Notes: generated by a model from the letters alone, not told the origin. 33,058 nucleotides of DNA from UBA7672 sp031419455 (GCA_031419455.1 JANOKS010000037.1:1-33058); one strand, 5' to 3'; counted from the stretch's first letter, positions 1 to 7,564 are shown. Made by a program: numbers and translations.

Positions 1-79
1 CACGCCGGCGGCTTCTGCCACGTGGGCCAGGACGGGTGAAAAACCCCGCTGCACGCCCGGGCCGCTGCATCGATGCCTG

Positions 80-166
80 CCGGGGACGCGGGATCCGCGA
101 ACCTCTTCTTCTACCGGTAGCGCCTCACGGCGTCGCCAAACTACGCGGGGCATCCCGCGTCCCCGG
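80..166. repeat. Inverted repeat, 15-bp perfect arms
   Basis: CCGGGGACGCGGGAT (80-94) is matched perfectly by its reverse complement at 152-166, with a 57-base spacer. There is no T-tract, so it is not an obvious terminator. It resembles the dispersed palindromic elements of alphaproteobacterial intergenic regions. Confidence 0.6.
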
Positions 167-251
167 GCCCTCCATTGAATTGGAGACCCAAGGCGACAGC
201 ATCCCGGACAGCGCACGCTGGTCCGAATGCAAAACTGCGCGTCCCTGCCAA

Positions 252-315
252 TGTCATTCCGGCCGAAGCCCCCGGACTTGATCCGGGTCTCCGCTGCGCT
301 TCGCCCGGAATGACA
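252..315. repeat. Palindromic intergenic repeat (TGTCATTCCGG ends)
   Basis: The element begins TGTCATTCCGG and ends with the complementary CCGGAATGACA. The interior (GCCCCCGGACTTGATCCGGG and flanks) can also fold. It lies just past the stop codon of the minus-strand adenylyltransferase gene at 343. Its ends resemble those of the element at 3612-3723, suggesting one repeat family. Confidence 0.65.
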
Positions 316-342
316 AAATGAAGAGCATGAAGCGCCCGGCGT

Positions 343-1116
343 TCAGCGCTCGCCGCACACGACACACGCCGGGTCCGCCGACAGCTTCACTGTCCGGCTG
401 TCGCCCGACAGCCCGTCGAACAACCACACCTTGCCGGCCATCGAAGGCGCGGCGCCCGTGATCTCCTTGACCGCCTCAAGCGCCATCCGCGCGCCGATCA
501 TTCCCGTCAGCGGACCGATCACGCCGACCATCGCGCACGTCTCCTCGCTCGAAGGCGCCTCGGACACAAGACAGCGATAGCAGGGCAGGCGCTCGCTCAA
601 AGCCTTGCCTCTGGTGAGTCCCGACCTGAACACCGAAACCTGCGCGCTCCATCGCCCGACGGCGCCCGACACAAGAGGAACACCCAGCCGATGACAGGCT
701 GCATTCACATCAAACCGCGTCGCGAAACTGTCCGACCCATCGATGACGATATCGGCGCCCACGACGAGCGCCTCTGCATTCTCCGCATTGAGCCGCACCC
801 GCTCGGCAATCACGTTCACATCCGGATTGAGCGCGCCCAGCCGCTCCTTCGCGACCTCCGTCTTCGCCCGCCCCACATCCGGCGTTGCGAACAGCACCTG
901 TCGCTGCAGGTTGGACAGCGAGACCGTATCGTCGTCGATGATCGTCAGCGCGCCAATCCCCGCCGCCGCCAGATACATCGCCGCCGGTCCGCCCAGCGCG
1001 CCCGCGCCGATCATCACCACGGACGAATCACGCAAGGCCTGCTGTCCCGGCCCGCCCACTTCGCGAAGCATGATGTGCCGGGCGTAGCGTTCCAGCTGCT
1101 GGGGGGTTAGACTCAT
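343..1116 (-). CDS. moeB: MoeB/ThiF/HesA-family adenylyltransferase
   Basis: E1-like enzyme of 257 residues that uses ATP to adenylate the C-terminal glycine of a small sulfur-carrier protein. In the MoeB branch the partner is MoaD, the small subunit of molybdopterin synthase; in the ThiF branch it is ThiS. Seen: nucleotide-binding loop GAGALGGP (37-44), SNLQRQ (68-73), DGSDSFATRF (126-135), and two zinc CxxC pairs, CYRC (179-182) and CVVC (251-254). Cys194 in EETCAMVG lies where related enzymes carry a reactive cysteine. There is no C-terminal rhodanese domain, and the length is that of bacterial MoeB. No MoaD or ThiS gene is in the window, so the partner is undetermined. The ATG at 1116 shares a CATG with the possible start of the divergent helicase gene. 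Confidence 0.85.
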   Translation of the reverse strand: MSLTPQQLERYARHIMLREVGGPGQQALRDSSVVMIGAGALGGPAAMYLAAAGIGALTIIDDDTVSLSNLQRQVLFATPDVGRAKTEVAKERLGALNPDVNVIAERVRLNAENAEALVVGADIVIDGSDSFATRFDVNAACHRLGVPLVSGAVGRWSAQVSVFRSGLTRGKALSERLPCYRCLVSEAPSSEETCAMVGVIGPLTGMIGARMALEAVKEITGAAPSMAGKVWLFDGLSGDSRTVKLSADPACVVCGER

Positions 1117-2500
1117 GACGCGCGATCCTCGTGGGAGCAGAAATCATGAGCCCCGGAACTTGTCGACAGTGAACGCCGAGCCCACCTCCAACGTCTACCA
1201 GCCGCTGATCGAGGAGATCATCGCGGGCCGGCGGAACATCTTCCTCACCGGCCGCGCCGGCACGGGCAAGACAACGCTGCTCCGCCAGCTGATCTTCAAC
1301 TCGCTCGAAAAAGCGATCGTCCTCGCCCCCACCGGGCTTGCAGCCGTGAATGTCGGCGGCCAGACGATCCACTCCTTCTTCAACTTCCCGCCGCGCCTGC
1401 TCGACGCCGGCGACACCCGCAAGATCCGCAACCAGCGCGTGGTGAAGGCGATCGAGACCATGGTGATCGACGAGGTCTCGATGGTGCGCGCCGACATGAT
1501 GCAGGCGATCGACAATTCGCTTCGCCTCAATCGCGGCAACCGGCAGCCCTTCGGCGGCGTGCGCATGATCCTGTCGGGCGACCTCCACCAGCTGCCGCCC
1601 GTGGTCGGCAGCGACGTCGAGCACATTCTGGAGGAGAGCTATGGCGGCCCCTGGTTCTTCCGCGCGCCGGGATTCCAGGCCGGCCATTTCCGCCTCGCCG
1701 CCCTGAAACGCATTTTCAGGCAGGAAGACGCCGGCTTCATCCGTATCCTCAACGGCCTACGCAACGCGCGCCTCGCGCCCGAAGACGTCGGCCTCCTCCG
1801 CACCCGCGTCTCGACCCGCTCACCAGCCGACGCCAGCCAGACCCACGTCGTGCTGACGCCCAACAACGCCGCCGCCTGGCGCATCAACCAGATGCGTCTC
1901 GCCGAGCTCGACGGGCCTGCACGAAACTACACCGCGTCACTCGAAGGCAATTTCGAACCCAAGGCCTTCCCGACGGAAGAGGTGCTTGAGCTTAAGGCCG
2001 GCGCCCGCGTGATGATGATCCGCAACGATCCCTCGGGCCGGTGGGTCAACGGCTCGCTCGGTGTTGTGCAGGGCCTCGGCGAGAGCGACGCCTATGTGAA
2101 GATCGCCGGCGAATCGCACCGCGTCAGCCAGCAGGCGTGGGAGAAATTCCGCTACGAATTCGATGCGGCGTCGAAATCCGTCTCGCGCTCCGTCGTCGGC
2201 TCGTTCAAGCAGCTGCCGCTGCGGCTCGCCTACGCCACCACGATCCACAAGAGCCAGGGCATGACGCTCGACAAGGTCTATATCGATTTCGATCGCGGCA
2301 TGTTCGCTCACGGCCAGGCCTACGTCGCCTTCTCGCGCTGTCGCACGCTGGAGGGCCTCGAACTCTCCCGCGAACTCCGTCCGCGCGACATCATCATCGA
2401 CCGCTCGGCCTTCGATTTCGGCGGCCTCACGCCCGTGACCGACACCGACCACTTCCTCCTCGCCGACATGGCGAAGCCGGAACTGGAGCTGAAGGGATAA
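1115..2500 (+). CDS. Pif1-like superfamily 1B DNA helicase
   Basis: Predicted cytoplasmic ATP-dependent 5'-3' helicase of up to 461 residues. Seen: Walker A GRAGTGKTT (46-54), the APTGLAAVN motif, a DExx-type box VIDEVSMV, LSGDLHQLPPVV, and a C-terminal LAYATTIHKSQGMTLDKVYID followed by YVAFSRCRTLEGLEL, as in Pif1 and RecD2 helicase cores. No additional nuclease or zinc domain is apparent. The start is uncertain: ATG 1115 overlaps the divergent adenylyltransferase start, and the first 18 residues (rich in R, N and P) look non-conserved. TTG 1160 or GTG 1169 (VNAEPTSNVYQPLIEEI) are alternatives that would leave room for a promoter. None has a strong ribosome binding site. Helicase assignment is secure; the exact cellular role is not. 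Confidence 0.88.
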   Translation: MTRDPRGSRNHEPRNLSTVNAEPTSNVYQPLIEEIIAGRRNIFLTGRAGTGKTTLLRQLIFNSLEKAIVLAPTGLAAVNVGGQTIHSFFNFPPRLLDAGDTRKIRNQRVVKAIETMVIDEVSMVRADMMQAIDNSLRLNRGNRQPFGGVRMILSGDLHQLPPVVGSDVEHILEESYGGPWFFRAPGFQAGHFRLAALKRIFRQEDAGFIRILNGLRNARLAPEDVGLLRTRVSTRSPADASQTHVVLTPNNAAAWRINQMRLAELDGPARNYTASLEGNFEPKAFPTEEVLELKAGARVMMIRNDPSGRWVNGSLGVVQGLGESDAYVKIAGESHRVSQQAWEKFRYEFDAASKSVSRSVVGSFKQLPLRLAYATTIHKSQGMTLDKVYIDFDRGMFAHGQAYVAFSRCRTLEGLELSRELRPRDIIIDRSAFDFGGLTPVTDTDHFLLADMAKPELELKG

Positions 2501-2515
2501 GGCACGGCATCCTAT

Positions 2516-2629
2516 GGAGTCATTCTCGGGCTTGTCCCGAGAATCTCTGTTGGACAATCATGGGGACTCGCAAACGATCCCCTCGACGCCTTCAACTGAG
2601 ATTCTCGGGACAAGCCCGAGAATGACTCC
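2516..2629. repeat. Long inverted repeat, 31-bp arms
   Basis: The arms at 2516-2546 and 2599-2629 are perfect reverse complements around a 52-base spacer. Each arm holds its own small palindrome, CTCGGGCTTGTCCCGAG, so the element could fold into two hairpins or one long stem. It lies between the helicase stop (2500) and the end of the minus-strand secreted-protein gene (2645), a natural place for a bidirectional terminator, although no long T-tract follows. The GTCATTC-type ends link it to the elements at 252-315 and 3612-3723. Confidence 0.7.
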
Positions 2630-2644
2630 GGGAGCGAGACGCCC

Positions 2645-3097
2645 TCAGTCCCTCGGCGTATCGCACGGTGCGTCCCGTTCGGCGCGCTTGATCGGCCCAA
2701 TAATGATTGACCTATACCCTTGCGGCCACTGGTCCGACGCGACCGCGTTATCGCGAACAGGGCAGGTGGGAATGCGCGTGTCGCCAGCGTGCGCCCGATA
2801 GGTGAATGTGTAGTCGAGCCCATTGTTGAACTCGATCACAGCGCCTATCTCGCGTGCAACGGTCAGCGACACGGCGACCTCCCCCGGATTGCGCGGCATC
2901 GGCGCCAGCCGGTTCTTGTCCGTCGATTTGACGATGCGAATTTTCCCATCGCTCGTCGGTGCGAAGATCACGGTGCGGTCGGGGACCATCTCGAAGCTCT
3001 CGACGATGGCGCCCACTTCCAGCGGCGCCGGATCCTGCCGGGCGTGCGCGGTCGCAGGCAGGATCGCGATCGCAAGCATGGCGGCGAGAAGCCTCAT
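2645..3097 (-). CDS. Small exported protein of unknown function
   Basis: Protein of 150 residues with a clear signal peptide: MRLLAAMLAIAILPATAHA, probably cleaved after AHA, then RQDPAP. The mature part is predicted to be a soluble, beta-rich periplasmic domain of about 130 residues. It holds two cysteines (in TCPVRD and APCDTP) that could form a disulfide. No known family was recognised. It lies 47 bp downstream of dut on the same strand and may be its last co-transcribed gene. The codon bias and GC content match the neighbours, and the signal peptide supports a real gene. Confidence 0.75.
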   Translation of the reverse strand: MRLLAAMLAIAILPATAHARQDPAPLEVGAIVESFEMVPDRTVIFAPTSDGKIRIVKSTDKNRLAPMPRNPGEVAVSLTVAREIGAVIEFNNGLDYTFTYRAHAGDTRIPTCPVRDNAVASDQWPQGYRSIIIGPIKRAERDAPCDTPRD

Positions 3098-3144
3098 GCT
3101 TGCAGGCTGTCGGAAAAGTCCGCGCCCGGCAAGCAGCCGGACTG

Positions 3145-3597
3145 CTATCGCCCGGTCGATCCGAAGCCGCCCGCGCCGCGCAGCGTTTCATCGAGCGTGC
3201 CGACCACGCTCAACTCGGCGCGCGTGACAGGCGCAATCACCATCTGCGCGATCCGCTCGCCGCGCTTGATGACAAACGGCTCCTGGCCAAGATTGATCAG
3301 GATAACCTTCACCTCACCGCGATAGTCCGCATCGATCGTGCCCGGCGTGTTGAGACAGGTGACGCCGTGCTTCGCGGCCAGTCCCGAACGCGGCCGCACC
3401 TGCGCCTCATGGCCCGTCGGCAGCGCGATAGTAAGGCCGGTCGGCACCATCGCCCGCTCGCCCGGCTTCAGCGTCATCGGCTGGTCATCGGGAACCGCCG
3501 CGCGCAGATCCATGCCTGCGGCATCAGCGGTCTCGTAGGCGGGCAGGGCGAGCCCCTCGAAATGCGGGAGGGGAACGACACGGATGATGACGGGCAT
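3145..3597 (-). CDS. dut: Deoxyuridine 5'-triphosphate nucleotidohydrolase (dUTPase)
   Basis: Homotrimeric dUTPase of 150 residues that hydrolyses dUTP to dUMP and pyrophosphate, keeping uracil out of DNA and supplying dTMP synthesis. All five motifs are present: AGMDLRA (27-33), RPRSGLA (68-74), GTIDADYRGEV (86-96, with the catalytic aspartate), GERIAQMVI (113-121) and RGAGGFGSTG (140-149). The frame is open up to 3723, but those 42 extra codons run through the palindromic repeat at 3612-3723. The start is therefore placed at ATG 3597 (MPVIIRVVPLPHFEGL), which gives the usual family length. It lies downstream of coaBC on the same strand, a common bacterial arrangement. Confidence 0.95.
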   Translation of the reverse strand: MPVIIRVVPLPHFEGLALPAYETADAAGMDLRAAVPDDQPMTLKPGERAMVPTGLTIALPTGHEAQVRPRSGLAAKHGVTCLNTPGTIDADYRGEVKVILINLGQEPFVIKRGERIAQMVIAPVTRAELSVVGTLDETLRGAGGFGSTGR

Positions 3598-3611
3598 GCG
3601 AAACTCCGAAC

Positions 3612-3723
3612 TTGTCATCCCGGCCGCAGCGACGATGTCGCGGAGAGCCGGGACCCATTTAACCGCGTGCGTGCGTGCAAAGGAATGGGTCCAGGATAGC
3701 GCTTCGCACTTCCGGGATGACAA
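3612..3723. repeat. Palindromic intergenic repeat between dut and the Dabb gene
   Basis: The outer arms TTGTCATCCCGG (3612-3623) and CCGGGATGACAA (3712-3723) are complementary. An inner pair, GGACCCATT (3651-3659) and AATGGGTCC (3684-3692), can also pair, giving a long two-step stem. This is a typical alphaproteobacterial GTCATCCCGG-type dispersed element. It separates dut from the Dabb and coaBC genes and creates a false 42-codon extension of the dut frame. Confidence 0.75.
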
Positions 3724-3741
3724 CCTGTGGATCGGTCAAAG

Positions 3742-4026
3742 CTAGACGTCCACATCAGCCGCAAACCGCAGCTCGCGGCGCGGGCGGACCGTGTTCGTCA
3801 CGTCCATATAGGTCGGGTGTTGCTTGTAACGATGCAGCGCCTCGATGTCGGGAAATTCCGCATAGACCACGATGTCGATCTCGTTGCCGAAAAGGTCGGC
3901 CTTCCGGTTCGGCGTCACCTCGAACAGCGTCGAGCCCGGAATCGTGCCAAGTCGCTTCAGATGTCGCGAGATGTCCGCCGCCTCGCGCGGGTCCTTCAGC
4001 GTGAAGAAGACGATGTGCCGGATCAT
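3742..4026 (-). CDS. Dabb (stress-responsive A/B barrel) domain protein
   Basis: Single-domain cytoplasmic protein of 94 residues. The start MIRHIVFFTLKD and the later YAEFPDIEALHRYKQHPTYMDV are the hallmarks of the Dabb family, small dimeric alpha/beta-barrel proteins whose members range from plant stress proteins to cyclases. Nothing in the sequence fixes a substrate. It lies 50 bp downstream of coaBC on the same strand and is probably co-transcribed with it. The length is normal for the family. Confidence 0.85.
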   Translation of the reverse strand: MIRHIVFFTLKDPREAADISRHLKRLGTIPGSTLFEVTPNRKADLFGNEIDIVVYAEFPDIEALHRYKQHPTYMDVTNTVRPRRELRFAADVDV

Positions 4027-4076
4027 GGGAAAGACCTAGGAGCAGAACCGGTCCGCGGCCATTCCGGGAGGCTGCG

Positions 4077-5303
4077 CTATTCCGCCGCGCTCGTTGTCGT
4101 GGCGGCGAAACTCGCCGCGATACGCTCGGCAAGCTTCATCGCGACCTCCGCCTTGCTCATGCGCGGCCAGCGTTCCGTGCCGGCTTTCGTCACCAGCAGG
4201 ACTTCATTGTCCGCCCCGCCCATCACATCACCGGACACGTCATTGGCGACGATCCAGTCACAGCCCTTGCGTGCGAGCTTGGCCCGCGCGTGCTTTTCGA
4301 CATCGCTCGTCTCGGCCGCAAACCCGATCACCAGACGCGGACGGTCCTTCCGCTTGGCGCCGATCGACTTGAGAATGTCCGGATTCTCGACCAGCTGCAG
4401 TGCGACCTTGTCCTGAGCACCGCCCTTGAGCTTGAGCTTGCCCTGCGCGCGCATCGCGGGTCGCCAGTCGGCGACAGCGGCGACGCCGATGAAGATGGCG
4501 GCCGGCAGGCTGGCCTTCACCGCATCCTGCATCTCGACCGCCGTTTCGACGCGCAGCGCCGTGACGCCATCAGGAATCGCCAGCTGCGTTGGCCCGGTGA
4601 CGAGACGCACATCGGCGCCAAGGCGGGCGAGGGCGTCGGCGATCGCATAGCCTTGGCGGCCGGACGAATGATTGGAGATGAACCGCACCGGATCGAGCGG
4701 CTCGCGCGTCGGTCCGGCTGTGATCACCGCACGGAATCCCGCGAGCGGTCCATGGCCTTGAGGTCCCGCCAGCATGCGGCGAACTTCCTTGGCGATGCGC
4801 TCGGGCTCGGGCAATCGCCCAGCGCCAAATTCGCCGCACGCCATCGGGCCGACATCCGGCTCCATGACCGCGACGCCGTCGGTGCGAAGCCGGGCGACAT
4901 TGCGCTTGGTGGCGGCATGCTCCCACATCCGCACATTCATGGCCGGAATCATCAGCACCGGCTTGTCGGTCGCGAGCAGGGTGGTGGAGGCAAGATCGTT
5001 GGCGAGCCCGTTCGCGGCCTTGGCGAGAAGGTCGGCCGTTGCCGGACAGACGACGACAAGATCGGCCGAGCGGGACAGCTCGATATGCCCCATCTCGGCT
5101 TCGTCGGTGAGGTTGAACAGCTCCTGATAGACCTTGTCGCCCGACAGCGAGCCAAGCGACAGCGGCGTCACGAATTCCGCGCCCGCCCTGGTCAGGATCA
5201 CGCGCGCGCCAATACCCTCGCGGGCAAGCAGCCGGATCAGCTCCAGCGACTTGTAGGCCGCGATACCGCCGCCGACGATCAGAAGGATGCGCTTGCCGTC
5301 CAG
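4077..5303 (-). CDS. coaBC: Bifunctional phosphopantothenoylcysteine decarboxylase/synthetase, apparent CTG start
   Basis: CoaBC joins 4'-phosphopantothenate to cysteine (CoaB half) and decarboxylates the product to 4'-phosphopantetheine (FMN-dependent CoaC half) in coenzyme A synthesis. Seen, numbered from the CTG: flavin-binding GGGIAAYKSLELIR (11-24), catalytic His73 in MGHIELSRSAD, PAMNVRMW with Asn123, Cys156 in ACGEFGAGR, then the CoaB half with ITAGPTREPLDPVRFISNHSSG, a GKLKLKGG lysine motif and IVANDVSG. These positions are each two less than E. coli His75, Asn125 and Cys158. The first in-frame ATG/GTG/TTG is GTG 5201, which would delete the conserved GKRILLIVGGGIAAYK segment. A CTG at 5303, four bases after GGAGAGG, restores it; a stop lies at 5319-5321. 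Total 408 residues. Confidence 0.92.
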   Translation of the reverse strand: MDGKRILLIVGGGIAAYKSLELIRLLAREGIGARVILTRAGAEFVTPLSLGSLSGDKVYQELFNLTDEAEMGHIELSRSADLVVVCPATADLLAKAANGLANDLASTTLLATDKPVLMIPAMNVRMWEHAATKRNVARLRTDGVAVMEPDVGPMACGEFGAGRLPEPERIAKEVRRMLAGPQGHGPLAGFRAVITAGPTREPLDPVRFISNHSSGRQGYAIADALARLGADVRLVTGPTQLAIPDGVTALRVETAVEMQDAVKASLPAAIFIGVAAVADWRPAMRAQGKLKLKGGAQDKVALQLVENPDILKSIGAKRKDRPRLVIGFAAETSDVEKHARAKLARKGCDWIVANDVSGDVMGGADNEVLLVTKAGTERWPRMSKAEVAMKLAERIAASFAATTTSAAE

Positions 5304-5445
5304 GGCGCCTCTCCGAGATTAGCCCACAATAGATAGAGAAACTTGGTCAGGATTGCACCAAGCCGTTTGGCGCGATTGCGGCGTTCCGGACAAGAACTGG
5401 GTAAGGAATTGGTCCTGGCACGTCTTGCGCCCTAGATTCAGGGCC

Positions 5446-5913
5446 ATGAGCAAGGCCTTCACCAAAGAGACGGACGAAGACGACACTGTCGAGCTGCCGG
5501 AGCGTGAGATTTCGGCGCTGCCAAATCTCGTCAGCCAGCGCGGGCTCAGCCTGATCGAGGCGGAAATCGAACGCCACAGCGCGGCCAACGTCGCAGCGCT
5601 TGCCGCCGACGACAGGGAAGCGGCCGCCCGTGCGGCGCGCGAACTCCGCTACTGGACCGCGCGCCGCAACAGCGCGCAGGTGCAACCCGATCCCGCAGGC
5701 TCCGCGGAAGTGCAGTTCGGCTCGGCGGTGAACATCCTGCGCGAGGATGGCCGGCGGCAATCCTTCCGCATCGTGGGCGAGGATGAGGCCGATCCTGCAC
5801 AGGGTCTCCTCTCCTGGGCCTCGCCACTGGCGCGGGAACTGATGGGCAAGGGCATCGGCGAAGAGATCGAAGCCGGCACGACCGAAGCGACGATCGTGGC
5901 GATCTCGGCCTAA
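5446..5913 (+). CDS. Short GreA/GreB-family transcription factor
   Basis: Protein of 155 residues related to GreA/GreB, which enter the secondary channel of RNA polymerase and trigger cleavage of backtracked transcripts. Seen: MSKAFTKETDEDD, then LPEREISALPNLVSQRGLSLIEAE as in GreB-like proteins, a short helical hairpin (about 45-80), and a C-terminal FKBP-like domain ending SWASPLARELMGKGIGEEIE. The hairpin is roughly 25-30 residues shorter than in E. coli GreA and lacks the acidic GDxxENxxY tip, holding only ADDRE. It may therefore bind polymerase without normal cleavage activity (inference). The start is ATG 5446; the frame is open from 5353, but the extra residues are not Gre-like. The stop overlaps that of the convergent GFA gene. 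Confidence 0.82.
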   Translation: MSKAFTKETDEDDTVELPEREISALPNLVSQRGLSLIEAEIERHSAANVAALAADDREAAARAARELRYWTARRNSAQVQPDPAGSAEVQFGSAVNILREDGRRQSFRIVGEDEADPAQGLLSWASPLARELMGKGIGEEIEAGTTEATIVAISA

Positions 5914-6353
5914 CTCTGATTGCTCGTCATCTGCGCCAGGAACGCCTGCGCCGCGGCGCTCTCGCCGGTGACTTCACCGGGCACATCCTCGCAGAACTGC
6001 ACCCAGCCGATCTTGGCTTCGACACCGTACTGGATCTCGATCCGGGCCAGCTCAGGATCATCCATCGAGCCGATGGTGATGTAGATGCGAGCCTCTGGCG
6101 TGTTGTAGGCAAAGCTGAGCGGCGTGCCGCAGTCCCGGCAGAAGCCGCGACGGGCGAGGCTGGAGGACGCGAACTGGGCAGGCTCGCCCCGCGTCCATTC
6201 CAGGCTCGCCCTGGAACATCCCGCCAGCGCCGCGAAAAGCCCGCCCGTCGCCTTCTGGCACATGCGGCAATGGCACACGTGGGGCTTCTCGACCCGATCG
6301 ACGTGCAGGGCATAGCGCACCGCTCCGCACTGGCATCCGCCGGTGATTGCCAT
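5910..6353 (-). CDS. GFA-family zinc protein (CENP-V/GFA domain)
   Basis: Protein of 147 residues with the family's zinc-binding cysteines: GGCQCGAVRY (Cys7, Cys9), the CHCRMC cluster (27-32) and CRDCGTPLSF. The name comes from glutathione-dependent formaldehyde-activating enzyme, which promotes S-hydroxymethylglutathione formation. Most family members have no tested substrate, so an aldehyde-related role is only possible. Predicted cytoplasmic, and the length is normal. The stop codon overlaps the end of the Gre-like gene (CTAA at 5910-5913), so the pair is convergent with no space for a terminator. No adjacent formaldehyde dehydrogenase gene is seen. Confidence 0.88.
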   Translation of the reverse strand: MAITGGCQCGAVRYALHVDRVEKPHVCHCRMCQKATGGLFAALAGCSRASLEWTRGEPAQFASSSLARRGFCRDCGTPLSFAYNTPEARIYITIGSMDDPELARIEIQYGVEAKIGWVQFCEDVPGEVTGESAAAQAFLAQMTSNQS

Positions 6354-6549
6354 GATCCGCGACCTCCGTTTGCGGGTTCCACGCTCCTGCAGCCGGAAGC
6401 CTCATGGATTCAACGAAGAGGTAAAGGTTCCCGCCCAATGGTAAAGCCGGGACGGTTGCCTGTACTATCGGAAACGGGCGCGCAACTGATACTCCCGGTT
6501 GGCGTAGGCAGAAGCCTGTGCTGGCATGGCTCTGGAAGGGACTTCAGCC

Positions 6550-6912
6550 ATGCTGTTTCGTGGCAAGCCAAAACCGGCGACCCTGGTCCACACGCTCGTC
6601 GGGGCGTGGCGGGCCGATACGCTTTCCGGGGACGTGAAGGGCGAGATCCTCGCCTGGTTCCACGAGGACGGATCGTACCTGACGCGGAACCAGATGGAGG
6701 TCCGCGGCGTCGCTGCCCAGCCCGTCACCCAGACCGGCCGCTACCGAGTCGAGCCGATCGACCGGACCCGGTTCAAGCTGTTCACCATCGACGAGAACGG
6801 CCAGGCCCTGTCCGCCACGGTGCGCACCTTCATCGACAACGACACCATGATCAACGACGTCGGCCGGATCACCTTTCACCGGGTCGCGGCGGACAAGAAT
6901 CCGCTGAATTGA
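6550..6912 (+). CDS. Small hypothetical protein
   Basis: Protein of 120 residues from ATG 6550 (MLFRGKPKPATLVHTLVGAWRAD), preceded by AAGGGA at good distance; an ATG at 6526 would add eight residues. There is no signal peptide or membrane segment. The pattern of short predicted strands (GEILAWFHEDGSYLTRNQME, TQTGRYRVEPIDRTRFKLF, TVRTFIDNDTMINDVGRI) resembles lipocalin-like or META-type beta-barrel proteins that begin with a GxW motif, here LVGAWRAD. No family is assigned with confidence. It is followed 89 bp later by the exported VOC gene on the same strand. The region 6354-6549 before it contains no other gene that I can support. Confidence 0.65.
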   Translation: MLFRGKPKPATLVHTLVGAWRADTLSGDVKGEILAWFHEDGSYLTRNQMEVRGVAAQPVTQTGRYRVEPIDRTRFKLFTIDENGQALSATVRTFIDNDTMINDVGRITFHRVAADKNPLN

Positions 6913-7001
6913 CTTGCCCTGAACGGCCCTCCCGCATCTGATGCACGTCAAGGCGGCCCTGAACGGCTACAGGATAGACCGCCGGCAGGGGAGAAACACG
7001 C

Positions 7002-7469
7002 ATGAAGACCATATTCGCAGCTGCAGGACTTGCCGCAGCCTTGCTCGCCGCCGCGCCGGCCCTCGCGCAGGAAGCCGGCATCACCGTGCGATCCGTCCGT
7101 GTGCTGGCGACCGACGTGGATGCGCTCGCGAAATTCTATTCCGAAGCCTTCGGCATGTCGGAAACCCGCCGCCCGGTCGATACGCCGACTTTCAAGGAGA
7201 TCGTGCTGAATTCAGGCTCGACGCCTGATCTGGCGAAGAAGGCGACATCGACGCCGATCGTGATCGCCACGCGCGCAAAGAGCGGACCACCCGCCGGCGG
7301 CATGGCGGCGCTGATCGTCGAAGTGCCCGACATGGACACGGCAATCGCCCGTGCGACGGCGGCCGGCGCGAAGCTGATGCGTCCAGCGGCGAAATCAGCG
7401 GAAGGGCTTTCCTACGCCTTCCTGACCGATCCGGACGGCAACCAATTCGAACTGCTGCTGAAGCAGTAG
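7002..7469 (+). CDS. Exported VOC-family (glyoxalase/dioxygenase fold) protein
   Basis: Protein of 155 residues. A signal peptide, MKTIFAAAGLAAALLAAAPALAQ, with probable cleavage after ALA, is followed by a vicinal-oxygen-chelate domain: ITVRSVRVLATDVDALAKFYSEAFGM, LIVEVPDMDTAIARATAAGA and a C-terminal YAFLTDPDGNQFELLL. The domain has two beta-alpha-beta-beta-beta modules, as in glyoxalase I-like proteins. The final Glu in FELL is the usual metal ligand, but the first-module ligand is not obvious. VOC proteins are usually cytoplasmic, so export is unusual. The ribosome binding site GGGGAGAAA precedes the ATG. Substrate unknown. Confidence 0.82.
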   Translation: MKTIFAAAGLAAALLAAAPALAQEAGITVRSVRVLATDVDALAKFYSEAFGMSETRRPVDTPTFKEIVLNSGSTPDLAKKATSTPIVIATRAKSGPPAGGMAALIVEVPDMDTAIARATAAGAKLMRPAAKSAEGLSYAFLTDPDGNQFELLLKQ

Positions 7470-7564
7470 CGATATCGGATCACTCCCGCCAAGGGGCTCC
7501 CGTTCCAGCCAAACATGGACTATCTACAGGCCTACCCTCACGGTCTGGCCTCACGGAGACGTCC

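Larger units (their letters stand above)
1..342. other. Intergenic region with two palindromic repeats
   Basis: No convincing complete gene is visible. Bases 1-39 form an open frame ending HAGGFCHVGQDG-stop, which could be the 3' tail of a plus-strand gene cut by the window edge, but it is too short to judge. The rest holds two inverted repeats, listed separately (80-166 and 252-315). A 81-codon open frame across 36-281 runs through both repeats and looks like no known protein, so I treat it as chance. Confidence 0.5.

Noticed and set aside
36..281. 81-codon open frame at the left edge
   Set aside because: It crosses two inverted repeats and has no recognisable protein features.
3598..3723. 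42-codon N-terminal extension of dut
   Set aside because: It runs through a palindromic repeat and precedes the usual family start.
4290..5336. 348-codon open frame on the plus strand
   Set aside because: It is antisense to coaBC, whose motifs are unmistakable. Arg/Gly/Asp/His-rich composition is typical of chance frames in high-GC DNA.
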